Positions 29,614 through 35,514 of a stretch of DNA of 35,514 nucleotides are shown piece after piece. The position numbers were made by a program, and so were the translations under genes. The notes below the pieces were generated by a model that had not been told where the DNA came from, made no database searches, and saw nothing but the letters and a program-made list of their open reading frames with translations. Source of the DNA: a virus; the IMG/VR virus record IMGVR_UViG_3300024265_000144, positions 1 to 35,514 of that record, one strand, 5' to 3'. Position 1 is the first letter of the stretch. The number at the start of each line of letters is the position of its first letter.

Positions 29614-30363
29614 ATGAGACACGGCAGTTTATTTACAGGTATAGGAGGAAATGACCTAGCAGCAGAATGGATGGGATGGGATAATATATTCCAAGTTGAG
29701 AAAGACATTGCTTGCCAAAAATTATTAAAAAAACGATTCCCAAATACAGAACTACATGGAGACATCAAAGAATTTAAACCGGAACAAGGATCTGTTGATA
29801 TTATCACAGGTGGATTCCCTTGCCAACCATTTAGTCAAGCCGGAAAGCGAAGAAGCAAAGAAGATGACCGTTACCTCTGGCCGGAAATGTTACGAGTTAT
29901 TCAAGAAGCAAAGCCAAAGTTCGTTGTTGCTGAAAACGTTACTAACATCGACGGGATGGCACTCAAAGAGGTGCTTAATGACTTGGAAGACGAAGGTTAT
30001 GAAACGCTCCCACCGCTTGAAATTGAAGCTGCAAGTGTCGGTGCGTTCCACAGAAGAAATAGAGTTTGGATCATCGCCATTAAAGAAGACCCACTCGATA
30101 CCAACACCAACAGCATCGGATCACATAGAGAGGGTGTCGACCAGCAAGGAAGTGTTGAATTTCAACACGAACAAATCAGTCTCCCTGGATCGTTGGTTTC
30201 GCCATCGATACAACAGGGAGTTGACCCCAGAGTTTTCAGAAACTCTAATGGGTTATCCAGCCGGGTGGACAGACTTAAACAAATAGGAAATGCAATATGT
30301 CCTCAGATAGCCTTTGAGATTTTTAAAGCTATAGAGTGTACACAAAACCCTTCCAAAAATTGA
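29614..30363 (+). CDS. C5 cytosine DNA methyltransferase (Dcm-type), 249 aa
   Basis: Motif I is SLFTGIGG (residues 5-12), motif IV GGFPCQPFS with the catalytic Cys70, motif VI ENV (107-109), motif VIII HRRNRVW (146-152) and motifs IX/X RVDRLKQIGNAICPQ (217-231). These show a complete catalytic core that moves a methyl group from S-adenosylmethionine to cytosine C5. The protein is short for the family, with a target recognition part of only about 65 residues (152-217). No restriction partner is nearby, so it is an orphan enzyme, probably protecting phage DNA. A long second frame overlaps most of the gene. Confidence 0.9.
   Translation: MRHGSLFTGIGGNDLAAEWMGWDNIFQVEKDIACQKLLKKRFPNTELHGDIKEFKPEQGSVDIITGGFPCQPFSQAGKRRSKEDDRYLWPEMLRVIQEAKPKFVVAENVTNIDGMALKEVLNDLEDEGYETLPPLEIEAASVGAFHRRNRVWIIAIKEDPLDTNTNSIGSHREGVDQQGSVEFQHEQISLPGSLVSPSIQQGVDPRVFRNSNGLSSRVDRLKQIGNAICPQIAFEIFKAIECTQNPSKN
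29756..30286 (+). CDS. Overlapping +1-frame ORF inside the methyltransferase gene, 176 aa
   Basis: The frame lies +1 to the methyltransferase and is open for 176 codons. Its residues 39-80 (VTSGRKCYELFKKQSQSSLL, then TGWHSKRCLMTWKTKVMKRS) resemble phage proteins often annotated as DNA methylase or associated ('SGrkClELy....LgsLvk.LL.Ss.W.S....LTWK.k.Tks..l'). So do SIPTPTASDHIE (115-125) and ELTPEFSETLMGYPAGWTDL (155-174). Much of this could be a systematic shadow of the conserved methyltransferase motifs, since the alternative frame of such a gene tends to look alike. No good start signal is seen. Real translation is uncertain. Confidence 0.35.
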   Translation: METSKNLNRNKDLLILSQVDSLANHLVKPESEEAKKMTVTSGRKCYELFKKQSQSSLLLKTLLTSTGWHSKRCLMTWKTKVMKRSHRLKLKLQVSVRSTEEIEFGSSPLKKTHSIPTPTASDHIERVSTSKEVLNFNTNKSVSLDRWFRHRYNRELTPEFSETLMGYPAGWTDLNK

Positions 30364-30367
30364 CATA

Positions 30368-30544
30368 ATGGATATAGAAGAATTTAAAAAGCAATACGAA
30401 GAGAATAACCCTGCACCAAAATGGAATAAGAAAGAATGTGGTGAGGGTTGTAATTGCATTGACATTGCAGAATTTAATAATGGAGGTGAGCCAGTGAAAA
30501 ACTATCCTTGCAAAAGTCCACATACACCATTTGATAAAGATTAA
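30368..30544 (+). CDS. Small cysteine-containing protein, 58 aa
   Basis: ATG at 30368 opens MDIEEFKKQYEENNPAPKWN and continues with KKECGEGCNCIDIAEF and NYPCKSPHTP. Four cysteines (C24, C28, C30, C48) could bind a metal. It sits just after the methyltransferase gene and ends with TAAACGTTCGG, a gene-end motif copy that forms a small hairpin. Confidence 0.5.
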   Translation: MDIEEFKKQYEENNPAPKWNKKECGEGCNCIDIAEFNNGGEPVKNYPCKSPHTPFDKD

Positions 30545-30576
30545 ACGTTCGGTTAATCCCGACTAAAAATAAGAAG

Positions 30577-31212
30577 ATGAAAAAATTACTATTTATACTA
30601 ATGATAGTACCATACATGAGCTATTCGCAATGCGCGTGTGCTTGTTATGATCCTAATGATGTAACTGACTGTACGGAGAGCAATTGCAGCCAGCTAAACT
30701 TTACCAACTGTATTAATTCAGGATTGATATGGTTCCAAGGAGCGGTAAACGTACCCCAGGGAATGTGTGCATGTGAGTATTTACAAGGTATAGAATTACC
30801 AGTTGAACTAATTTCGTTTGATGGTGATTGTAACAGGTTGTACTGGGAAACTATATCAGAACATAACGCTTCACATTTCGCTATACAGTCCAGTACAGAC
30901 GGAAAGGATTGGGAAGTATTAGGTGATGTCATGTGTAATAATAGCGAGTATGGAGGCAGCTATTCGTTGAAACTTGAAAACAACGGGAAAGAAATCACAT
31001 ACTACAGATTAGCACAATACGACTTTAACGGAGACAGCGCATTGTACCCGGCCATTTCCATACAATGTGATAAACCAGCAATAGAGATAGCTGTATATGA
31101 CATGCTAGGTAGATATATAGGTGATTCAATACCCACGAACAAAACAGGGATTGTTATCATTAAGTATCTGGATGGTAGTATAAGTAGGAGATATTTAAAT
31201 CCACTATATTAA
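30577..31212 (+). CDS. Secreted protein with type IX secretion-like C-terminus, 211 aa
   Basis: Signal peptide MKKLLFILMIVPYMSYS, cleavage probably before Q18. A Cys-rich segment (residues 18-66, ten Cys: CACACYDPNDVTDC and later) is followed by LPVELISFDGDCNRLYWETI and SEHNASHFAIQSSTDGKDWE. This phrase is characteristic of Bacteroidetes type IX-secreted proteins just before the sorting domain. The last ~45 residues (IEIAVYDMLGRYIGDSIP, then KTGIVIIKYLDGSISRRYL) match the CTD pattern ('..v.iyd..Gk.v......G.Yiik...g...kk'). A phage-encoded protein would thus be sent by the host machinery to the cell surface. The function is unknown; superinfection exclusion or adhesion are guesses. Confidence 0.65.
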   Translation: MKKLLFILMIVPYMSYSQCACACYDPNDVTDCTESNCSQLNFTNCINSGLIWFQGAVNVPQGMCACEYLQGIELPVELISFDGDCNRLYWETISEHNASHFAIQSSTDGKDWEVLGDVMCNNSEYGGSYSLKLENNGKEITYYRLAQYDFNGDSALYPAISIQCDKPAIEIAVYDMLGRYIGDSIPTNKTGIVIIKYLDGSISRRYLNPLY

Positions 31213-31225
31213 ACGGAAACAACAG

Positions 31226-31247
31226 CAGCTTAACGGCTGATTTTTTT
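31226..31247 (+). terminator. Weak terminator-like hairpin
   Basis: CAGCT at 31226-31230 pairs with GGCTG at 31235-31239 (one G-U) and is followed by seven T. A short stem but with the right context between two genes. Confidence 0.5.
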
Positions 31248-31273
31248 GTATTGCATATAAATTTGTAATTTAG
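31245..31273 (+). promoter_or_regulatory. Putative promoter of the lipoprotein gene
   Basis: TTTG at 31245-31248, 17 bases, TAATTTAG at 31266-31273. The start codon at 31278 is only five bases past the -7 box, so the mRNA would be nearly leaderless. The spacer is shorter than usual. Confidence 0.35.
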
Positions 31274-31277
31274 TGAT

Positions 31278-31694
31278 ATGAAAAAACTATTATCAATCGC
31301 CTTGTTAATTATTATAGTGTCAAGTTCTTGCGAAAAAGCAACCATTACAAATACACCGGTCCCTTCACCTCAAAACGGCTGGGTTGATAGTTTAGAGGGT
31401 GTATGGTACAATCAATTAAACGACTCGATTATATTTACCTATCATCAATCATTCTTTACGGACGCGTCGGGATCAACGGAACATTGGGAGTTAGAAGAAA
31501 TGTATATAGGAACTGGTAACAGTTTCGACCAGGATAACGACGGCCTATTATCATTCGCGATATCCACAGACACTAACTACTTTTCCGGGATAGACATATC
31601 AAACTATGTAAACAAGTATTACCAGATACAAAACGATACACTAAGATTAAGCGACACCCCAGATTTATTAACCCCAATTATATTCACTAGGTAG
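31278..31694 (+). CDS. Lipoprotein, 138 aa
   Basis: N-terminal signal MKKLLSIALLIIIVSSSC with a lipobox (SSSC, Cys18), then a Ser/Pro-rich linker and a beta-rich domain (WVDSLEGVWYNQLNDSIIFT, HWELEEMYIGTGNSF, later YYQIQNDTLRLSDT). The 'L.G.W......d..i.f' pattern resembles lipocalin-like small lipoproteins common in Bacteroidetes. It would be anchored in an envelope membrane. With the preceding secreted protein it forms a two-gene surface cassette in the middle of phage genes, probably a moron acquired from a host. Confidence 0.65.
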   Translation: MKKLLSIALLIIIVSSSCEKATITNTPVPSPQNGWVDSLEGVWYNQLNDSIIFTYHQSFFTDASGSTEHWELEEMYIGTGNSFDQDNDGLLSFAISTDTNYFSGIDISNYVNKYYQIQNDTLRLSDTPDLLTPIIFTR

Positions 31695-31699
31695 AGATT

Positions 31700-32260
31700 A
31701 TGGAAGACTGGATAACGAAAATAGCAAACAAACATGACTACTGGGTAAGGATAATTAACTCTTATGGCGAGTCGTTATATGCTGAAGACATTGTTCAAGA
31801 ACTGTATATAAGATTATATAAGTACGCCACAGAGGATAAAGTTTTAATTGATGGTGAGGTAAATTACAGTTACGTTTCCTTCGTATTACGCAATCTATTC
31901 TATGACTACTGCAAGAAAAAGAAACAGGTTGAGCTAGTACGTATTGGTGAAGGGTATAATACCCCTGCAAACAAAGAGTATTCATATATGGAGCAAACAC
32001 AGGCCGACGAAGCTATATTAAGAATAAACGATAAGATAAACAACCACATTAAAAAATGGCATTGGTACGACGGTCATCTATACGACTTACACATAAACAA
32101 AGGAATGTCCATGCGTTCAATCTCACGAGGCGCTGGTATAAGCCTTAAGAATATATGTGAAACCATGAAGCGATGCAGAAAGGATATGGAACAATTCATG
32201 TCCGACGAAGTACAACAAGACATTGACAATTATAAAGAGGGTAACTACGAATTAGTATAA
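31700..32260 (+). CDS. Sigma-70-like transcription factor, 186 aa
   Basis: Residues 20-75 show a sigma region 2 pattern (LYAEDIVQELYIRLYKYATE, then YVSFVLRNLFYDYCKKKKQ), including the DIVQE.Y.RLYKY core. Residues 125-165 contain a region 4-like helix-turn-helix (DLHINKGMSMRSISRGAGIS, then LKNICETMKRCRKDM). It likely binds host core RNA polymerase and directs it to phage promoters, perhaps the late set. It lies just before the terminase genes. It starts five bases after the lipoprotein stop. Confidence 0.65.
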   Translation: MEDWITKIANKHDYWVRIINSYGESLYAEDIVQELYIRLYKYATEDKVLIDGEVNYSYVSFVLRNLFYDYCKKKKQVELVRIGEGYNTPANKEYSYMEQTQADEAILRINDKINNHIKKWHWYDGHLYDLHINKGMSMRSISRGAGISLKNICETMKRCRKDMEQFMSDEVQQDIDNYKEGNYELV

Positions 32261-32270
32261 AACAAACAAC

Positions 32271-32849
32271 ATGACAGATCAAAGATTAAAAGATTTCAAA
32301 GGGGATAAACGCTCCAAAGAATACAAGGCATTAAAGGAACTTGTTGCATCCGAACAAGTAAACGCGAAAACTATCAATGCTGTTACGGACATACAGACTG
32401 AAGACGATTCTATATTATCTCCAAGCGTAGAAATTACAACAGAAGTTAAAACACAAGAGGAACTAACAGAGATACACTCTAATCAATCTTCAGGCGTTGG
32501 CGATACAGTTGAGAAGGTATTAGAGAAGACAGGCGTTAAAAAGCTTGTTAAGTGGTTGTCCGGTGGCGAAGATTGTGGATGCGACGAAAGAAAAGAAAAG
32601 CTAAACAAGATGTTCCCTTACAGGAAGCCACTATGCTTAACGGAGCAAGAACACGAATACCTATCCAGATTCTTCGGAAGACAAAACCAGTTCGAAGTAA
32701 CACAGTCCCAACAGTTAGGAATACTTAAGATATACAATAGGGTCCTACGACACGACCGACAGCCTTCGAATTGCCCAAGCTGTTTACGACAGATAGTTGC
32801 GGATCTCACGAACATATACGATACTTACCAGGACGATGAGAAAGCTTAA
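32271..32849 (+). CDS. Hypothetical Cys-rich protein near terminase, 192 aa
   Basis: Residues 75-120 read VGDTVEKVLEKTGVKKLVKW and then GGEDCGCDERKEKLNKMFPY, a phrase found in Bacteroidetes phage proteins close to terminase. A second pair CPSC lies near residue 168 (SNCPSCLRQIV). The Cys (CGCDER, CPSC) may form a zinc site. The N-terminal 70 residues are acidic and disordered-looking. The function is unknown. A DNA-end or packaging accessory role is a guess from location. Confidence 0.6.
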   Translation: MTDQRLKDFKGDKRSKEYKALKELVASEQVNAKTINAVTDIQTEDDSILSPSVEITTEVKTQEELTEIHSNQSSGVGDTVEKVLEKTGVKKLVKWLSGGEDCGCDERKEKLNKMFPYRKPLCLTEQEHEYLSRFFGRQNQFEVTQSQQLGILKIYNRVLRHDRQPSNCPSCLRQIVADLTNIYDTYQDDEKA

Positions 32850-32928
32850 AAACGAAAGAAGAGTAAAAGGAATATGCTTATGTGTGTTCCTTGCTTTAGT
32901 AACAGTGATAACCTATGTTATACAATAA
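32836..32928 (+). CDS. Small membrane protein, 30 aa
   Basis: ATG at 32836 overlaps the previous gene's end. A basic N-terminus (MRKLKNERRVKG) is followed by one span (ICLCVFLALVTVITYVI). The charge and span pattern is that of a small membrane protein. Confidence 0.4.
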   Translation: MRKLKNERRVKGICLCVFLALVTVITYVIQ

Positions 32929-32945
32929 GAAAATAAACCTGAGTT

Positions 32946-33116
32946 ATGGAGATACAAGAAATAATATTTTTAATAAAGTTTTACGAAGAAAAGCTGTCAT
33001 TACATACGGGAGGGTGTATGAATGAAGAATTGAGCTATGCGAATAATATCGTTCCTAAACTAAATAAAAAACTAACAGAGATGACCGACAACTTAATAAA
33101 ACCTTCCAAACAGTAA
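32946..33116 (+). CDS. Small helical protein, 56 aa
   Basis: ATG at 32946 opens MEIQEIIFLIKFYEEKLSLH and continues with NEELSYANNIVPKLNKKLTE. Two-helix look. It ends IKPSKQ, where the codons carry a copy of the AAACCTTCC gene-end motif shared with genes at 28.7-30.4 kb. Confidence 0.5.
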   Translation: MEIQEIIFLIKFYEEKLSLHTGGCMNEELSYANNIVPKLNKKLTEMTDNLIKPSKQ

Positions 33117-33148
33117 CATTGAATAATCATTAATGAATTTATTTGATT

Positions 33149-33409
33149 ATGGAGAAAGAAGATAAAAGAAAGAATAACGGAGGCAACAAGAACGCTGGGC
33201 GTAAACCTAAGAGCGAAGAACAGATGTTAGCAGAGAAACTATCACCCTTTGAAGAAGATGCGTTAGAAGCTCTTAAAATAGCTGTAAAAGATAAGAAGCC
33301 CTGGGCTATTAAAATGTTCTTCGAATACATGTATGGTAAACCACATCAAACGATACAACAAGATAATACGCATAGCTTTGATAAAATAGATATGAACGAT
33401 TGGAAATAA
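33149..33409 (+). CDS. Putative small terminase subunit, 86 aa
   Basis: The start at 33149 (MEKEDKRKNNGGNKNAGRKP) is chosen over an in-frame TTG. The basic 'NKNAGRKPKSEEQ' N-terminus, a helical core (LSPFEEDALEALKIAVKDKK, then WAIKMFFEYMYGKPHQT) and a polar tail match short small-terminase proteins of Bacteroidetes phages. They recognise pac or cos sites and deliver DNA to the large subunit. The large terminase follows after one gene. Confidence 0.65.
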   Translation: MEKEDKRKNNGGNKNAGRKPKSEEQMLAEKLSPFEEDALEALKIAVKDKKPWAIKMFFEYMYGKPHQTIQQDNTHSFDKIDMNDWK

Positions 33410-33416
33410 TACAGTT

Positions 33417-33809
33417 ATGGAATCAAACGAATTACGGATTGGAAATTACATTAAGCATACTGAATCAAATAGAGTTGGTGCGGTTACCGGCTTACAAGAA
33501 AACATAATTGATTGTACGAATGGATTTGATGGCTCATTATATTCTGAACCAATCCCATTAACCGAAGAATGGTTATTGAAGTTTGGATTTGAAAAGAAAA
33601 CTGAATTATTAGGATTTGGCTCTGTAGAGTCTACATTCTACGAATTGAACAACGACAGAATTTATTTGCTTCGCAAAGGGTTTGAATATGAACGAACACC
33701 AACCTTGAAATCAAACGAAAGATTTAATTTATGTAAGGTATATAATTATGTACACCAACTACAAAACTTATACTTCGCATTGAAAGGCGAAGAACTAGAA
33801 TGCAGATAA
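33417..33809 (+). CDS. Conserved Bacteroidetes phage protein, 130 aa
   Basis: Opens SNELRIGNYI and has PLTEEWLLKFGFEKKTELLG in the middle and YVHQLQNLYFALKGEELE at the end. The order 'LRiGNyv...pI.LTEEWL.kFGF....vHqLQNLYFAltGeEL' is frequent in small proteins from Bacteroidetes phages and prophages, often annotated hypothetical. It overlaps the large terminase start by ten bases. Confidence 0.75.
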   Translation: MESNELRIGNYIKHTESNRVGAVTGLQENIIDCTNGFDGSLYSEPIPLTEEWLLKFGFEKKTELLGFGSVESTFYELNNDRIYLLRKGFEYERTPTLKSNERFNLCKVYNYVHQLQNLYFALKGEELECR

Positions 33810-35071
33810 CTAAGCCACATCTAACAAGCTACCAAAAGAAGATCCTGTTCTCGAAGGCACGGTTCACGATAACTGAAGCCGGCACGAAGACGGGTAAAAC
33901 ACACTCGCACATCCTTTGGCTGTTTGGTAAGGCTCACGAATACGAAGTAGCATTAGGATTTAATTACTGGTGGGTAGCTCCCGTATATTCTCAATCAAAG
34001 ATTGCCTTCAACCGATTAAGATTAAACCTAGTAAGATACGGAGTCTACAGATTCAACGAAACATCATTAATAATCTATTGTCCTAACGGAGCAGAGATAC
34101 ACTTTAAGACAGCAGACAAACCAGATAACTTATACGGGGAAGATGTACACGCAGCAGTGTTCGACGAAGCAAGCAGAGCCAAAGAACATGCATGGACAGC
34201 ACTATACTCCACACTAGCAGCAACCAAAGCACCATGTAAACTAATAGGAAACTTCAAAGGCATATCGAATTGGGTCCACAAGCTTAAGGAGTTAATGAAG
34301 AACGATCCTAACTGGGATTACTTCAAAGTAACATGTTGGGATGCGGTCGACGAAGGCATACTTGAACTGGACATTGTACTACAAGCACAGAAAACAATGC
34401 ACCCTAGAATGTTCAGTGAACTATGGGAAGCAGAACCAACGGAAGACGAAGGCCAATTAATAAACAACGAAAGCATAGTAAAGCTATTCAGTAACACTCA
34501 CATAGAAGAAGGGGCCAAATACATCACAGCGGATATCGCACGTATGGGAAGGGACAAGACAGTTATCTATCTATGGGACGGCCTAAGAGTTATCGAAGTT
34601 ATTGAGATGGATGTGTCGAAGGTTACGGAGTCAGCAGCAGCAATAAAGAAGCTACAGGATGAACACAATGTAAATACCAGTAATATCATAGTCGACGAAG
34701 ACGGAGTAGGAGGAGGAGTAGTAGACATACTTGGATGCATAGGATTCGTAAACAACTCAACACCGATCAAGATCGAAGGGAAGAAGGAAAACTTCGTTAA
34801 CCTCAAAGTACAATGTTACTGGAAGCTTGCCCAGGTAATAAACAGGAACGAAATCTATGTTGACTGTGATCCGACTCAAGGACGAATGTTAACGGAGGAA
34901 CTAGAGTGGGTAAGGCTTCCGAAGGAGATAGACGCACAGAAGATTAACATATTAAGCAAAGATGAGATTAAGAAGAACATAGGACGTTCACCTGATTACT
35001 CAGATGCTTTAATGATGCGTATGTACTTTATGGTTGACCCACATCGAGGGCAGTTGTATGTGTACATGTAA
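33800..35071 (+). CDS. terL: Terminase large subunit, 423 aa
   Basis: The N-terminal ATPase has Walker A GTKTGKT (residues 28-34) and Walker B AAVFDEA (118-124, with D122 and E123). The C-terminal RNase H-like nuclease has ADIARMGRDKT (D245), VDEDGVGGG (D299/D301) and PDYSDALMM (D399, D402). These are the hallmarks of the motor that pumps DNA into the prohead and cuts it. Length is normal. The TerL group (cos or pac type) cannot be told from this sequence. Confidence 0.95.
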   Translation: MQITKPHLTSYQKKILFSKARFTITEAGTKTGKTHSHILWLFGKAHEYEVALGFNYWWVAPVYSQSKIAFNRLRLNLVRYGVYRFNETSLIIYCPNGAEIHFKTADKPDNLYGEDVHAAVFDEASRAKEHAWTALYSTLAATKAPCKLIGNFKGISNWVHKLKELMKNDPNWDYFKVTCWDAVDEGILELDIVLQAQKTMHPRMFSELWEAEPTEDEGQLINNESIVKLFSNTHIEEGAKYITADIARMGRDKTVIYLWDGLRVIEVIEMDVSKVTESAAAIKKLQDEHNVNTSNIIVDEDGVGGGVVDILGCIGFVNNSTPIKIEGKKENFVNLKVQCYWKLAQVINRNEIYVDCDPTQGRMLTEELEWVRLPKEIDAQKINILSKDEIKKNIGRSPDYSDALMMRMYFMVDPHRGQLYVYM

Positions 35072-35109
35072 AAACGAGTCTCCACCGTGTGCAGTAAGTT
35101 GCCACGATG

Positions 35110-35169
35110 TTTGATTATCAGTAAGTTAAAAAATGACTATATTAGCAGTAACTTAAAAATATATACATT
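35110..35169 (+). promoter_or_regulatory. Conserved promoter-leader module, copy D
   Basis: TTTG at 35110-35113, TATATTAG at 35138-35145 (24-base spacer) and leader CAGTAACTTAAAAATATATA to CATTATG. The spacer holds an extra copy of the leader block, CAGTAAGTTAAAAAA at 35119-35133, so the block is tandem with a 27-base period. Confidence 0.7.
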
Positions 35170-35379
35170 ATGCCGAAAATATCAGAACTGGAAGTAGTAG
35201 ACTTTAACAAGGACATGATAGATCACTGCTTTTACGTACAGGACATGAACACTCCAAACATTACGAACGTTCCTTTATCTAAAGTCTTTGAGTATATTAA
35301 AGAGTCTGCGATGCAGGACGAAGGACTAACGGTAGAATTAAGAGATGACAAAATGTTCTTCATTAAGGGCAAACAATAA
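35170..35379 (+). CDS. Small protein with fibre-anchor-like N-terminus, 69 aa
   Basis: Begins MPKISELEVVDFNKDMIDHC, like the 'MpkIsELp.vd..t..D.i.vvd' start of many fibre proteins, and loosely like the fibre gene at 14701. It stops after a short C-terminal strand (LTVELRDDKMFFIKGKQ). It could be a small virion protein or a separate anchor. It is first behind promoter copy D and its stop is followed by the terminal repeat gene. Confidence 0.6.
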   Translation: MPKISELEVVDFNKDMIDHCFYVQDMNTPNITNVPLSKVFEYIKESAMQDEGLTVELRDDKMFFIKGKQ

Positions 35380-35495
35380 CTATATGAATCAATACGACAT
35401 AGACCCCGAAGTAGAAAGAAAGTCAGCAGGACTAGGCTGTTTATTGTTAATAGTCAGTGGCATTGCGATAGTGTTCGTGATTAGCTTATTATTAA
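35370..35495. repeat. Terminal direct repeat, right copy
   Basis: Identical to 1-126. Past this point the sequence does not follow 127 onward but folds back (see 35490-35514). Confidence 0.95.
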
Positions 35496-35514
35496 CAATA
35501 AACAGCCTAGTCCT
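35384..35514 (+). CDS. Second copy of the 38-aa membrane protein gene, partial
   Basis: The start at 35384 repeats the gene at 15-131. The fold-back replaces the true 3' end, so the frame stays open to the contig edge and the last residues are artefactual. It should not be counted as a separate gene. Confidence 0.6.
   Translation, partial: MNQYDIDPEVERKSAGLGCLLLIVSGIAIVFVISLLLTINSLV
35490..35514. repeat. Terminal inverted repeat (fold-back)
   Basis: These 25 bases are the exact reverse complement of 59-83 and so also of 35428-35452, giving a hairpin with a 37-base loop. The join is at TATTAA, a micro-homology. Likely a chimera from amplification or an assembly-graph turn. Confidence 0.85.

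Overview
The window is an essentially complete genome of a tailed, long-tailed (siphovirus-like) phage, and its host is most likely a member of the Bacteroidetes (Bacteroidota), probably a flavobacterium. The first 126 bases recur exactly at 35370-35495, so the contig closes on itself with a unit of 35369 bp (circular or circularly permuted). The host call rests on four things. Promoters look like TTTG-N19-21-TAnnTTTG. Start codons sit behind A-rich leaders and mostly lack Shine-Dalgarno sequences. The structural genes belong to families known mainly from Bacteroidetes phages. A secreted protein carries a type IX secretion-like C-terminus. Every supported gene lies on the + strand. I see no integrase, repressor, tRNA or CRISPR array.

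Layout, reading around the circle. 33.1-35.1 kb is packaging (small and large terminase subunits). 35.1-0.5 kb holds small ORFs behind a promoter. 0.66-8.3 kb is the tail: G/GT-type chaperones with a probable -1 frameshift, tail completion proteins, tail-tip proteins including one with a BACON-like end, and the tape measure. 8.4-14.7 kb is the head: XkdF-like protease, scaffold-like protein, decoration-like protein, major capsid protein, probable tail tube, portal and connector. 14.7-17.3 kb is fibre or receptor-binding proteins. 17.3-19.9 kb contains membrane/holin-like proteins, a putative cell-wall hydrolase and a nested spanin-like pair. 20.1-29.6 kb is an early/accessory and replication region with a replisome organiser, a RecA/DnaB-type ATPase, a possible ssDNA-binding protein, YopX, DUF551, NinG and many short ORFs. 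29.6-31.7 kb has a C5 cytosine methyltransferase with a long second reading frame inside it, a secreted protein and a lipoprotein. 31.7-33.1 kb has a sigma-like factor and small proteins leading into terminase.

The least explained part is non-coding. At 21.16-21.62 kb a gene-free stretch has a promoter, a strongly folded RNA of about 110 nt ending in a textbook terminator, and then a second region of about 245 nt that folds into many hairpins closed by a long-range helix. Another probable small RNA lies at 19.96-20.03 kb and a leader/small RNA at 0.53-0.62 kb. Four to five near-identical promoter-plus-leader modules (about 0.5, 20.04, 23.69, 27.18 and 35.11 kb) and a second paired 20-bp element (648 and 11968) suggest at least two co-regulated gene sets. 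The phage sigma-like protein is a natural candidate regulator for one of them. The last 19-25 bases of the contig are a fold-back inverted repeat and probably an assembly or amplification artefact.
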